Shown here: piece by piece, positions 44,923-56,874 of the stretch | Position numbering within the stretch: position 1 is the first letter of the stretch | Layout: the number at the start of each line of letters is the position of its first letter | NCBI RefSeq assembly: GCF_036588685.1 | Contig: NC_086384.1 | Location: 11,670,195-11,734,194 of the forward strand | Reading direction: 5' to 3' | From: Mytilus trossulus | Taxonomy: Eukaryota; Mollusca; Bivalvia; Mytilida; Mytilidae | Length of the DNA: 64,000 nt | The notes under the pieces: model-generated | The model's input: the letters and a program-made list of their open reading frames with translations, nothing else | Database searches by the model: none | Told to the model about the DNA's origin: nothing | Position numbers and translations under genes: made by a program

Positions 44923-45770
44923 AGAGAACATATGAAGTACAGTTACTTATTGACAAAGGAAGCGAAGTTACCAAGGCTGATGTTATGGGACAGACATCGA
45001 TGATTTATTATTGATATGGTTATATTTTAAAATTATATGTTTACAAAATTTAGAATTTTTTGATATACTAAGGTTTTTCTACCTCAGGATAGATTACCAT
45101 AGCTGAATTTGGCAAAACTTTTAGGAAGTTTGGTCCTCAATGCTCTTTAACTTCGTTCTTTATTTGGCCTTTTTAACTTTTTTAGATTCGAGCGTCACTG
45201 ATGAGTCTTTTGTAGAAGAAAAACGCGTCTTTCGTATATACAAAATTTAGTCCTAGTATCTATGATGAGTTTAATGACAGCTGCTTGTGAGGGAAGAAAT
45301 GAGAAGATTGTACAGTTACTTATTGACAAAGGATGTGATGTTACCCAGGCTAATGGTACAAAATTTACATATTTGACAGCTGCTTGTCGGGGAGGAAATG
45401 AGAAGATAGTACAGTTGCTTATTGACAATGGATGTGATGTTAACCAGGCTGATGGTATGGGACAGACACCTATGACAGTTGCTTGTAGAGGAGGAAATGA
45501 GAATATAGTCCAGTAACTTATTGACAAAGGATGTGAGGTTACCTCGGCAGATGCTACGAAACAAACACCAATGACAGCTGCTTGTCTGGGAGGAAATGAG
45601 AAGATTGTACAGTTACTTATTGACAAAGGATGTGATGTTACCAAGGCTGATGGTAGGGGACAGACACCCATGACAGCTGCTTGTATGATAGAAAATGAGA
45701 ATATAGTACAGTTACGTATTGACAAAGGATGTGATGTTACACATGCTGATGAAACACCTTTTCACCAAAT
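44923..45770 (+). pseudogene. Decayed tail of the ankyrin array
   Basis: Homology to the array continues past the stop. Positions 44923-45000 hold one frame-shifted unit. Positions 45262-45770 hold about five more units in the same frame as the main array, broken by TAA at 45514-45516 (cagtaactt where others read cagttactt). The gap between them is a family C element. An earlier version of the gene probably had at least six more repeats. Confidence 0.8.
45010..45261 (-). mobile_element. Family C element inside the ankyrin tail
   Basis: It reads agctgaatttggcaaaactt, tggtcctcaatgctctttaa, ttcgagcgtcactgatgagt, aagaaaaacgcgtcttt and ctagtatctatgatgag, which is the complement of the family C copy at 58926-59219. 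It splits the array homology, so it inserted after the array formed. Confidence 0.85.
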
Positions 45771-45840
45771 CGCCCTGCTTTTTCACCAAATCTCCCCACT
45801 TTTAAATAAATCGCCCCACTTTTAAAAAAGATCACCCCAA
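45756..45840. repeat. Short tandem repeat (about 21-24 bp unit)
   Basis: The unit resembles tcaccaaatcgcccca-cttttt, repeated about four times with drift. A related piece is at 47015-47050. It adds a non-ankyrin end to the last open frame of the decayed tail. Confidence 0.6.
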
Positions 45841-46304
45841 ACTGGTTTAAAGTGGATTCATAACAAACTGGACATATATATATATATATTATAGTTAATT
45901 GCTATTAATAAGTATTGCAATATGCATTGTGTTTAAATGCAATATCAGTATTTAGTTCTATTATAATCTTAATCAATCCTAATTCTATCTTGCTTTTGAG
46001 ATATGGTTTTTCATATGTGACGTCATTCTTCTGCTGTTTCAGAAATTTCATAAATTCAAATGTGACGTAATTTTTGTGCCTTTTCAACGTCGTATGTGAC
46101 GTCATTTTTATGATTTACTGCGTTGAGTTCTGGACTGAGTTGGGTGTGTCTATTCTGTGTTGGTCTTTGCATTATGTATTCGTGCTTGTTTTCTGTAATT
46201 GGTTAATACTTCAGTTTCATTATGTATATTTTTTATATTCATTTGATAAAATTTACTGTTTGCAATAGCATTAATTGTTCTAAATTATTAGGATGATCTT
46301 ATCC
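45841..46304. other. Non-coding stretch with an AT microsatellite
   Basis: An (at)n run lies near 45876-45892. Two tgtgacgt.a.ttt motifs occur (near 46060 and 46095). No gene is seen. Confidence 0.5.
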
Positions 46305-46480
46305 CAAGCATAAAAACATAGCCGTATTTGACACAACCTTTTTCAACTTTTGATCTTCAGTGCTGTACAACTTTGTACTTTTTTTCACTTTCGATCTTTT
46401 ATATCTGGCCGTCACTGGTGAGTCTTGTGTGGACGAGGCGCATTTTTGGGGTATTGAATTTTAAACCTGATGCTTTTTGT
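46305..46480 (-). repeat. Family C-related fragment
   Basis: Contains gccgtatttgacacaacc, ccgtcactggtgagtcttgt and gtggacgaggcgcattttt, the complement-orientation form of family C, more diverged than 45010-45261. Confidence 0.6.
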
Positions 46481-47050
46481 TATCCTTTAATCATGTGTTT
46501 CTTTGTCTAATACGTTCTCCTATTTATTTGTATTGTAGTCCTGTAATATTATGTTGTCATTTCAATGTTATATTTAACATTGCCATTAAAGTGCAAGGTT
46601 TGGCATGCCACAAAACCAGGTTCAACTCACCATTTTTTCCCTTTAAAATGTCCTGTACCAAGGCAGGAATATGGCCATTGTTATATTATTGTTCGTTTCT
46701 GTGTGTGTTACATTTTAAAGTTGCGTCGTTTGTTTTCTCTTATTTTTTAGTGTAATTTCACATTGCGATAAGACGTGTCACGGTACTTGTCTATCCCAAA
46801 TTCATGTATTTGGTTTTCATATTATATTTCTTATTCTCGTGGGATTTTGTCTGATGCTTGGTCCGTTAGGTGTTGCATTTTGGTGGTGTGTCGTTGTTCT
46901 CCTCTTTTATTTAATGCTTTTCCCTCGGTTTTAGTTTTTTACCCCGATTTTGTTTTTTTTGTCCATGGATTTATGAGTTTTGAACAGCGGTATACTACTG
47001 TTGCCTTTATTTACCATTCGACCCACTTTTTAAAATATCGCCACACTTAA
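46481..47050 (+). repeat. Family E long copy
   Basis: Includes gtgcaaggtttggcatgcca, ccaggttcaactcaccattt, tcctgtaccaaggcaggaat, gtttctgtgtgtgttacatt and a gaacagcggtatactactgt end. I recall this block as the 3' region of a common mussel retroelement. The four overlapping short frames here are incidental. Confidence 0.6.
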
Positions 47051-48324
47051 TGAAAAAAAAGGAAACTCTAGATGAATATATTATTCTAGGTCTGCCAACT
47101 CGTCCCACTCAAAATGAAAACTTATTTAATTATTTTTATTGACTATGAGGTGACATGACTCAATTTATCAGAATTTTTCTATTTTCCATTAGTGGCCGGG
47201 GCGAGTTTGCAAGACTCAATTCATCAGTACGTCTCTATTTTTCACAAGTTGGGCTAGTTGGCATTACCGTCAGGAGAAAACTGATTCTCACTTCTTTCTG
47301 TTGTATTTCCACAAAATGAAAAGTACTACAGAATAGATATAAGAATATGTGATAAGAGTGCCAATGAGATAATAAGAAAAGCATGTTTATCTAATGTTTT
47401 CATAGGTATTAGTTGTATTCATGAGTGGGACAGAAACATAGATATACAACGGAATGGCATATTTTGCACCAAGTTGGGCGAGTTGGCATTACTTAAAACG
47501 GATAGTTCGTTTTATTCTGTCATTGAAAATAAAAAAGTTTTCAGTGTACCAGTTTTAATGACTTTCTGCTGAAATCAGAGTATTTTTTTTTAAATTCTTT
47601 TTTTTTAAAATCAATTTGAACCTATTTAGTATTCTGTTTTATGTAACATAGTTTGACCAATTCTTTAAAAGTGTCCTCATATGTACAATGATGGATTCTT
47701 TAAAAAAAAATACGTAGAATTTTAGTTTCAAAATAGGTCACAAAATTTGATCTTTCTTTACTAGTATTCGTTTTAAGCCCCTTTTGATAATATATACCAT
47801 ACAGTTAATACACACCTGTCGTCTGGCACTAGGTAGATGAGACTGATTGTTTACTGCTAGTCGCCGATTGTGGTCAATGCTTCGGTGCTCATATATTTTT
47901 GAAAATTACATTTTTAATACTCCCGTTGATAAAAGTATGAAGTAAAGTTCCAGAAACTCGACTCAAAGTTGGTATTAGGACACAATTGGTATATTACAGA
48001 GTAGACGGTATACTGGTATTTAAATATATAAGAGCTCACAACAATGTCGCTAGTAAATTAAGATCTGAACACTGAGAAATTGTATCAGTATTTGAAATGG
48101 TGACCAAAAAACTTGGAAGTTGTGGTTTTGATTTCAGTTGTTCCTCATAACTTTGTTGTAACAGGTTAAGTGAAATGAACACACCCCTTTCCTGGATATG
48201 GATTCCCAAAGTTGCGAACAAATACGAGCATATACTTAACGTAAACAGAGATATGTTAACTCAATACGATGGAGCCGAGGGTATGATATTGCTCCGAAAA
48301 ATATGACACATGCGTTCAGTCCAT
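47051..48324. other. Non-coding, one small repeat piece
   Basis: A family B fragment (inverted; gataagagtgccaatgagat) lies near 47350-47372. The phrase ttgggc.agttggcatta occurs twice (about 47248 and 47474). No gene is seen. Confidence 0.5.
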
Positions 48325-48510
48325 TTAAAGCAGACATGCATTATCACTGAACCAGTATATATTTGTTAAGGGGCCAGCTGAAGGACGCCTCCGGGTGCGG
48401 GAATTTCTCGCTACATTGAAGACCTGTTGGTGACCTTCTGCTGTTGTTTTTTTATTTGGTCGGGTTGTTGTCTCTTTGACACATTCCCCATTTCCATTCT
48501 CAATTTTATC
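48325..48510 (+). repeat. Family A repeat, well-conserved copy
   Basis: Carries cattatcactgaaccagtat, aggggccagctgaaggacgc, tgcgggaatttctcgctaca and gttgttgtctctttgacaca, and ends ccattctcaatttta. Confidence 0.8.
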
Positions 48511-49589
48511 TTATTAATGTATTTTACTTACCAGGTTATGGGATGTTTAGTGCTTTCAAACATGGTAAACCCGCCACATTCGATAGTTTCCTGATCTAAG
48601 TTAAAAGCTGTTAGATAATTTCTTGTTTGTTTTATTTGTGTCCGTCATACATGTACTTGAATCGTTTTTTTGTAAATTGTTTTGTTCTAAATTTGACTTT
48701 TATATTTCAATATTTAATTGTTACATATTTTTATGATGCATTTTAAAACCAACTTCACGGTATCAGTTTGTCGTATTGTTGAAGGCCGTTAGACTAGCTT
48801 TCATTACTTTCAACCCCAACAAGAACTCAACATTAAAAGTTCATTAGATTTCATAAAGAATTTGACTACTTAAAGGCTGATACAAAGAGTAGAATTTCCT
48901 TCATTTGCATCCGTCTTAGATTTACCGACAATTCATATGTATTAAATAAAGTGCTACATTGGTTTACCTTAACCATCTGTCTTAGATTTACCGACCATCC
49001 ACATAAATTAAATAAAGTGCTACATCGGTATACCTTAACCGATATCGACATGTTTCATTGTATAGTATAGTTGGATAGAGGAGACCTTTCAAATGGACAT
49101 TGAAGCAATATTATAATAAGTACATTTTCACTGGTAAAGTCCTTTAATTTCGTATTTTGTTTTGTTGGAAAAAATACGCTGAATGGTCCTTTGATTAATC
49201 ACACCTTCATTAACTAAATTTGAACATATATCTCACATCAGATAAAATAAGACAAGATAATTTTATTAACCAATCATGGTTCCCAAAATCTGAGCGATAC
49301 AATCAAATGATTTAAAAATTAAAGCACAGTAAATGATTATTATGATTAGAATGATTAAAGTAAATTTAAACAGAAAAAATAAATACACATTCAAAAAAGT
49401 GACATGATTATAAACCATGTTAGTGACTGGGCATTTAAAAGTCAAAATGAGACTATACATATCTTCAAATTCTTTTAGGTCATTTTTTATAAGCAACAAA
49501 CAAGATAAGTATTTCCAATTGGACATGCTTTGATACTATAACTGCCCTTGAAGTTTTATAAGATACTTTTGTTGTTTGCTTTGGAGATT
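48511..49589. other. Non-coding stretch with a short tandem repeat
   Basis: Two 66-bp units (48912-48976 and 48978-49045) share gtcttagatttaccgac and ttaaataaagtgctacat. Nothing else was recognised. Confidence 0.55.
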
Positions 49590-50015
49590 CCGTACATCGT
49601 CAAGTTCAATTCCAATTGTGCACCACTTATTGCGGACCTGCTTCTGCATTGTTAGGAGTTACAATTTATGACTAAAATCAGCAAAGCCCATAGAAACAAC
49701 ATCTGATACAAAACTTGAACACATACGTTTAGATACTTGATTGATATTAGCTCACAATAATGACGACTTCGACATGTATAATGAAGACGTTTATCCTGTT
49801 GAACTAACTTTAAATAAAGTTAATACTAATATCTATATCATTAACGGGAAACGGAATACCAAAATTGATCATAAAAGAGACGATTTTCATTTCCTATCGT
49901 TAATTATCCATTTTTGATCATTTTTTTATGGTGACGTTCTCTTGTCACCATCTCATGTTGTTTATATAATTCCACCTGTTAGATATGATCGTGTATCTAA
50001 CAACGTATTCTAATA
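49590..50015 (+). pseudogene. Decayed Penelope-like reverse-transcriptase remnant
   Basis: In shifting frames it reads NCAPLIADLLLHC (about 49618), FRYLIDIS where YxDD is expected (about 49730), a VYPVELTLNKVNTN segment (about 49790), NGKRNTKI and KRDDFHF (about 49845-49890). The order and spacing match the RT at 3415-4081. The catalytic aspartates and the frame are lost. It is more decayed than, and from a different subfamily to, the 3.1-kb copy. Confidence 0.6.
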
Positions 50016-50989
50016 TGACGTGCTTCTTTCGCTTTGTAAACAACAATGTGATAAAATTCTCGATATATCTATACTTAGCGCAGACTCCGTGGTGTACATA
50101 ATAATGTCTGTTACAATATACTTCCCACGTAAATCCACATGTATTGAAAACTATTTGCAAACCCTTTGTCGATTTTATTGCTTTAAAAATTGCAATTATA
50201 AAAAGACAAAATCACTTTTATTCTTATTCGGATGCATAATAAAAAGAAGCATTGCACAAGAGCTCGAAGAAACCAACAAAATAAAAATAAAATAAAATTC
50301 CGCGAAAGTTTATAAATGATTTTGGCGCATTTAAGTCATTTCAAAACCTGACACCATACAAATGAAAACGCTAAAGTTGAAAGTTTTCTGTTACGTGAAC
50401 TATTGAAATGTCGTTTACTATCGTATTAAAGTTGATTATCAAGGTAGGTTTTGTTTGATTTTCTATTCTATTGCATTATTCGCATATTTACTGATTTCAG
50501 CAAGTCAACATGGCGGCCCCTTAGTTACGACATTTCAACTTTTGATTTGACGGTAGCTCACGAGAAAAACATGTAAATCAAAATGACAATTGTTGGTTTT
50601 GAGAATGAAACAGATTTTTTTTAGCGGTTGTTCATGAAATAATCCATGCAAGCTACGGATCTATTAGAACGTTTGAGCTTTAACTAACAGGGAGTGAAAA
50701 AGAACAGCCACACACACAGCTTTACCCACCCTCGCTTTAGTTTTTTTAATGATCGTATTTGTCCTATTAGAATCGAAATAATTCATGGAAGCTAACGATC
50801 AGAATAAAATTCGAATATCACGGCCCAGGCCATGTGTAAATTTCCAATAATCTATGGCTTCCATGAATTATTTCTTAATTAGATTTTATTGAGAGAAATT
50901 TGTGTCTTACTGAAAAATTATAACACCAGGGTTATCGATATCACAATCAAGTCAAAATATTTACTTTAATTAATCATCGGTACAATGAC
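50016..50989. other. Non-coding stretch with a small inverted repeat
   Basis: gaaataattcatggaagc at about 50774 faces its complement gcttccatgaattatttc at about 50857, with a diverged third copy at about 50636. No gene is seen. Confidence 0.5.
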
Positions 50990-51095
50990 ATCACGGTGAC
51001 CTATAGTTGTTAATGTTTGTGTCATTTTGGTCTTTTGTGGATAGTTGTCTCATTGGCAATCATACCACATCTTCTTTTTTTTTTTTTTTTTATAT
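50990..51095 (+). repeat. Family B 3'-end copy with poly-T
   Basis: Contains cacggtgacctatagttgtt, gtttgtgtcattttggtctt, gttgtctcattggcaatcat and accacatcttc, then an 18-base T-run. Confidence 0.8.
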
Positions 51096-51639
51096 CATCC
51101 GTAAATATAATCCAACATGCAGACACATTTACGTTCAGGTATTTCGCATCCAATTTTTATGGTAATATTTTTTTTATGGTAATATTCTTTCCAAAGCATA
51201 TACATGTCGGCATTCACCTCAATAGCTTACAAAACCTTTAAACAGACTTATTAAGAAGGGATATAGTTAAGATAGTGTTTTCATGTCATTAAAGGTTGTA
51301 TATTTTGGCGTTAATTTTGATTCACTAGAAGTTCTTTGCATCGAAAAAAAAACCAACATTTGTTCTAAAACCAGTTGTTGGCTTGATACGGGTTATGTTA
51401 ACTCATATATTTATGATGGAATGATACAAAACCCTTTACGGGAGGGATTGTACTTGATATTCAGATTATGACTATCAGTTATATTTTGGTCTGCAACGGG
51501 CATACCAGAAACTGCTAGTAAACTTTGTTAGTAAACGTATCATTGTCATTTTGTTTAGTTATTTTGTTAACTTTTCTGACATTGGACTTTGACTTCTTGA
51601 GAACTGATTTTATTGTGCGTATTGTTTTGTATTTGTGTT
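51096..51639. other. Non-coding, nothing recognised
   Basis: No supported gene or repeat. Confidence 0.5.
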
Positions 51640-52035
51640 TCTACATTGGCTAGGGGTAAAGGTAGAGGGTCGAGATATAAAAAAACATTTAACCCCGCCG
51701 CATTTTTGCTCCTGTCACTAGAGGTAACGGGAGAGGGTCGAGATCTAAAAAACCCCGTTTAACCCCGCCGCATTTTTGCTCCTTTCACAAGTCAGGAGCC
51801 TCTTGTATGACTTATAATTTTTGTTTCTTGTGTATGATGCGGAGTATAGTTTGACGTCCATTATCACTGAACTAGTATTCATTTTTGTTTAGAGGCCAGC
51901 TTAGGCACGCCTCCTAGTGGAGGAGTTTTTTTTATTGCGTTGAAGACTCAGTAATGGTCTTCGGCTGTTTTTGACTACTCTTTGATCGGATCGTTTTCTC
52001 TTTGACACACTCCCCATTTCAAGTCTCAATTTTAT
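51640..52035 (+). repeat. Family A repeat, long copy with internal tandem
   Basis: The upstream part holds two units of about 65 bp (gagagggtcgagat, then tttaaccccgccgcattttt, then gctcct). Then come tcaggagcctcttgtatgac, the cattatcactgaactagta block and the family A end. The inverted copy at 56346-56660 has the same parts. Confidence 0.75.
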
Positions 52036-52254
52036 TGACAAAATATAAAATGACATTAGTACTGTACACATGTTATTTTTTATCGTTAAACAAAATAATT
52101 GTTAAGATGGATCAATATTTATCACACAAAATCATTACAAACACATGAAAACCCAAACCCGACCGATATTTTATTGTGGTGCTTTTTTTCCCATCGCGGT
52201 ACATCGAGGCATTCAGTAATGCAGATTTTTGTTTGCGTCACTGCAATTAGTTAT

Positions 52255-52590
52255 CAAAGGTATCAGAATTATAATTTAGTACGCCAAACGCGCGTTTCAT
52301 CTACATAAGACGCATCAATGACGCTCACATCAAAATATTTATCTAGCCAAACAATTACAAAGATGACGAGCATTAATGAGGATCCAAAAATTCTGAAAAT
52401 TGGTGCCAAATGCGGCTAAGGTAATCTATGCCTGGAATAAGAAAATCCTAATTTTTTTTTCGAAAAACTCATAGTTTTGTAAACAGGAAATTTATAAAAA
52501 TTACCACATTATTGATACTAGTAATCATGTCAATACCAAATTGTGACTACTGGGCTAGTGATACCCTCGTGATATTTTTGAGTTACGGCA
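52255..52590 (+). mobile_element. Family C element, fullest copy
   Basis: Runs from ggtatcagaattataattta through cgccaaacgcgcgtttcatc, ataagacgcatcaatgacgc and ttggtgccaaatgcggctaa to gactactgggctagtgatac. It is non-coding and short with no clear TIR. A SINE-like nature is possible but unproven. Confidence 0.75.
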
Positions 52591-53956
52591 CTTTGTAACT
52601 AAAACAGGGATGTTTTTTTTCACATTTCGCACCGTATCTTAAAAAACGATTCTTGATTATGGCTTTAAACTTTAAACGCTTCTTAGTTATATTAATCTTA
52701 ATAGATAAAGCGTAAGTCTTGCCGTATACAAACTAATGAGACCCTGTACAATTTAAACAAAGAGCTTGGAATAAAAACCGAATAGATAAAGTGTACGTCG
52801 TGTCGTAAAATGGAAAGATACTTGTATAAATGTACAACAAACCTGCCATCGCTGTATTGATAATGATTTCACATTTTCAAAAATATATATCTATAAGACA
52901 TCCTCCCTCACTGTTCAATTGATCGAACAATAATGGTAATAATTCCAAAAAGTCAGCACTCGTAATAATTCACGATGGCAGCGTTTAATTTGATTACATA
53001 TTATGCCATCGGTGTTGTTTGTTTTTTAAAATCTAATCAAAAACACAATCCTTAATATTTGATTGAATTTCATTTCATTAAATTTCCCCTTTATTATTCC
53101 CTCCTCAACATTTACTATTTTAATACTATCGATAATCGAAAACGGGATTTTATGGTGACGGACGTGTTCTTATATGGTGTCGGAAAATCAGCTTTTATCT
53201 ACAGACGAGATTTGCAGAAAATACATTTATGTCATAATTGACCCTCCATACACCTAATAATTCATTCATAAACAACGGTGAAACGAATTTTACCTTTTAT
53301 TGACAACTTTGTATCCGAGAAAGAGAACCACATGTGGCAGTCGTCTTGAAAATTCAACAAACTATTTAAGAAATTTTATGATACATTTCTAGCTAGCAAC
53401 TTATATTTATGAATTTTATTGGAGGAAAGCTTAAATACATATTAATTAACAATTAACCATTCGCTATTTACAAAATTGATTTATAACGTTTTACACATTC
53501 CGTGAAAATTTCAAAAACTATGAAGGACCGTGTGCAAATAATATTCAAACACAATGATCTACTACAACAAGGTTGTATTCATTTTAGCATTTTATCTGAG
53601 ATCAACTTTAATCATCAATATGTTTAACGCTATAATAAAAACTTTGAACTTTTAATCTCGAAAGTGCGAAACAACTTAGACCCATCTATCTAATATTTTT
53701 ATAAAGAATTTTAGTAGTAGCACAGCTTATTCGGACTATAAATACTGCAGAGATAATTGCTAAGCTTTTATAAACCAACTGCTTATCAAATGAAGCACAC
53801 TAGCAATATAATATATTATATCAACCATTTATGACTGAGGCAAAATTTATAATTTAAAAGTGCTTACAAATTCCGAGCAAACCTCTTACTGGTACACAAC
53901 TTTTAACGCCAATCATTATATCTGAAAGCAAAGGGAAATACGTATCAGATATACAA
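52591..53956. other. Non-coding, nothing recognised
   Basis: AT-rich with no supported gene. Confidence 0.5.
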
Positions 53957-54095
53957 ATATCAATGTAAGGAAAATATATAAACATTTTTGTATGAGGCTG
54001 AGAAACTGGGTAAGGGCGAAGTTCTACCGAGCCCTTCCCCAGTTTTTCGCCGAGTACAAAAAAGTGTATATTTTTATGACATTGACCCAATATTG
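53957..54095. repeat. Imperfect ~140-bp hairpin (possible MITE)
   Basis: The central stem is aaactgggtaagggc (54003-54017) against gcccttccccagttt (54030-54044), with a 12-base loop. Weaker pairing continues outwards for about 45 bp each side. Open frames on both strands here are by-products of the symmetry. Confidence 0.5.
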
Positions 54096-55050
54096 TTTTT
54101 ACACTGCAACTTTCATTAATACCTTGATAGCTTTTTTCATCGTAACACAAATGTCAATCGTATTGTCATCCCTCAATGGACCCCTGATTGTAGAGAAAGT
54201 GTTCCATGATGAAATTAACATTATACAAAATATAGCTATGTTTCTATATTTAGGAAATAAACACAGGTAGTTTAGTTGCAGTATCAATCAGGTTATACAT
54301 TGAATTGACAAAAATATACACTGGAGGTGTAAATCAGGCACAACTAACCAAGAAATATAAACAACAAGATCCAACGAATCGGTGATATCAGTGTATACAT
54401 ATGGTCAGGTACCTGTAACCTCACTATAAGGAACCAGAATGGTTACATTTCTATAACATCTACAAATGAGGATACAATTCAACTCATTTTAGACAAATTT
54501 TACTAGTGCATTGATACTTTAAAGAAATATCTACATTCTAAAATGACAATACTAAAAATACAACCATATTCCATCATCAAATATAATCGGAAAATAGCCT
54601 CAAAGATCAACAGCAAATTTAAAACAAAATTATCACACGATTAGCAATAACAACTATAGCGACTTAGTTACACAATCAGATGTTATAAATAAATATTCAG
54701 AGCAGGAAACACAACTACAATAAATAGTCAAAGTTAACAATGGCATAAAATATTTGAATAGTACTTACGGAAACAAAACTCAAGAGGGAAAAGTAAACCG
54801 ACAGAGAAATACCTAAACTACAACTTACATGTATATTCGGACGGTATGCATCCAAAAGGATTGCTTGATAAAGCATGGCTTGGTCAAATTTAAGACTTAA
54901 TACAGAAGGACTGTTTAACATCATAATTGAAAAGTAGACTATAAAAAGTGCAGACATGGGATATCCAAGCCACGCTGTTAAAATATAGATCTGATTAAAA
55001 CCAATTGTGAATGAATAATAACTGATACGATACGATAAGCAACTAGCAAC
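54096..55050. other. Non-coding, nothing recognised
   Basis: AT-rich. No supported gene. Confidence 0.5.
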
Positions 55051-55054
55051 TTAA

Positions 55055-55853
55055 GGTCAAGTTACAGTAAATGGGCTATGTCACAGATTCTGTTAAATTT
55101 GGCACACATCTCTGGCTCGATTAACTTCAACTGAAAATCGAAAAAATAATGTATTTATCTCAATTATCATTTGAAATATTACTGTTTGAATTCTTACAAA
55201 AGGGGTGAACATTTGTATAGAAAGCACATAAAATCGGCGAAAACCCTTCTTAAATTTGTCTTAAAATCGCCAAATCTCTAATTCTACTCCATAGATTTTT
55301 CTTAAAACTATATGTTGCTGATACATAAATTTCCGTTATAATGATGCAAAATAAAGATAGGGTCACCGACTTCGTGTTTACGGTATACATCATTCATTTT
55401 GCGTTCTTTGTGAAAAAATCCAACAAAACGTCGAAATAATCGTAACGTTATCGCGTTGCAGGCCGTAAAACGATGGTTTTTGACGTTTTTCACCACCAAC
55501 AAGGTATCAAATTGATTATTAGACAAAAAACGAAGTCGGTGACCCTATGATTATTTTATATCATTAAAACAGAAATGTATGTGTCAACAATATATAGTTT
55601 TTTAAGAAAAATCTATGGAGTAGAATTAGAGATTTGGCGATTTTAAGACAAATTTTAGAAGGTTTTTCGCCGATTTTATGTGCTTTCTATACAAATATTC
55701 ACCCATATTAAAAGAAATCAATCTGCAATTTTTCAGATAATAAAAGAGATAAATGTATTATTTTTTCGATTTTCAGTTGTAGTTCAACGAGCCAAAGATG
55801 TATGCAAATTTTTAGCAAAATCTGCGACATAGACCATTTACTGTTCCTTGACC
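55055..55853. mobile_element. 799-bp foldback element flanked by TTAA
   Basis: TTAA lies at 55051-55054 and 55854-55857. The arms, starting ggtcaag, are inverted copies over about 300 bp, with blocks such as gaaagcacataaaatcggcg, cgccaaatctctaattctac and agggtcaccgacttcgt, and only a central ~150 bp unpaired. No transposase. The TTAA duplication points to piggyBac-type mobilisation (inference). Confidence 0.85.
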
Positions 55854-55857
55854 TTAA

Positions 55858-56345
55858 GGTGAATAATAAACTGGATACATCATGAGAAACATTAGCAACC
55901 AGGGAATACATACAAGTACCAAACCCCAAACCTAAAATTTGCGATCCAATGATTTTGAGCAAAATTAAGACAGAGCAATCGCTCGGAAACTTCAAGCTAT
56001 AAAGCGCTGAGCAAATATTGTCTAAATAATGACGGTAATGGTATTACGTGAGAAGCTGATGATGCTGATTCCTTTTAATTATTAAAGAATTCCATAATAT
56101 ACTATTATGAACAAATCATTTGTGAAAACAACATTACTGTAAAAACTGTGCCAGACCAGAACAAAAAAGGTCTTTTTATCAGAATGATACTTCATATGTA
56201 TATAGACTAAACCCACGTCTATACATTGTCAGTATACTACACAGTTTGTCGCTTATTAGTCAATTGAAAAGATACTGATAGGTTCATGTAAACCGAACTA
56301 CCCAATATACACAATACAATCAAAAATGTAGTTATAACTGGTAAC
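55858..56345. other. Non-coding, nothing recognised
   Basis: AT-rich. No supported gene. Confidence 0.5.
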
Positions 56346-56660
56346 CGATTAATGAAATTGAGAATTGAAATGTGGAATGTGTCAAAGAGACAACAACTCG
56401 ACCATAGAAATACAACAACAGAAGGTCACCAAGGTCTTTAATGTAGCCAGAAATTCCGGCACCCGGAGGCGTCTTTTGGCTGGCCCCTTAACAAATATCT
56501 ATTAGTTCAGTGATGATAAACGCAATACTAATTTCCAAATTGTACACAAGAAACTAAAATCAAATTAATACAAGACTAATAAAGGCCAGAGGCTCCTGAC
56601 TTGGGACAGGCGCAAACATGCAGCGGGATTAAATATGTTAATGAGATCTCAACCCCCCCA
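56346..56660 (-). repeat. Family A repeat, inverted copy
   Basis: Reads attgagaattgaaatgtgga, tgtgtcaaagagacaacaac, aattccggcacccggaggcg and gaggctcctgacttgggaca, the complement of 51700-52035. Confidence 0.85.
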
Positions 56661-56874
56661 CCTATACATCTAGCCAATCAAGTAAAGTAAACGCATAACA
56701 ATACGGAAATTTAAAATTCAGTTCTAGAGAAGTCCGAGTTTAACCAGGCTGAAGAACAATTACAAGAACTATCGAGGATGAAGAACTCCACTACAAACTC
56801 AAGTCAGAACTAATACCCACCATACTGTTACACATAAAGATACTGGTATATCTAAACAAAACAGTGAGACAATT

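Noticed and set aside
42033-45725. Long antisense open frames opposite the ankyrin array (each unit reading like SNCTIFSFP..QAAVIGVC)
   Set aside because: They arise because a repeat without antisense stops is copied many times. They are broken at different places and have no start or splice logic.
41902-45770. Regularly spaced repeats that could suggest a CRISPR array
   Set aside because: The 99-bp units are coding throughout, have no unique spacers, and translate to ankyrin repeats in a eukaryotic gene.
46328-47050. Cluster of short + strand frames as small secreted or membrane proteins
   Set aside because: They lie in T-rich family C and E repeat sequence, where hydrophobic frames appear by composition.
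52255-52590. Naming family C as a specific SINE
   Set aside because: A gctcgaatcc motif in some copies recalls a tRNA B box, but no A box at proper spacing was seen. Without a search the class stays open.
53992-54270. Two overlapping opposite-strand frames of more than 90 codons
   Set aside because: They overlap the hairpin at 53957-54095, and the remainder is AT-rich without any recognised domain.
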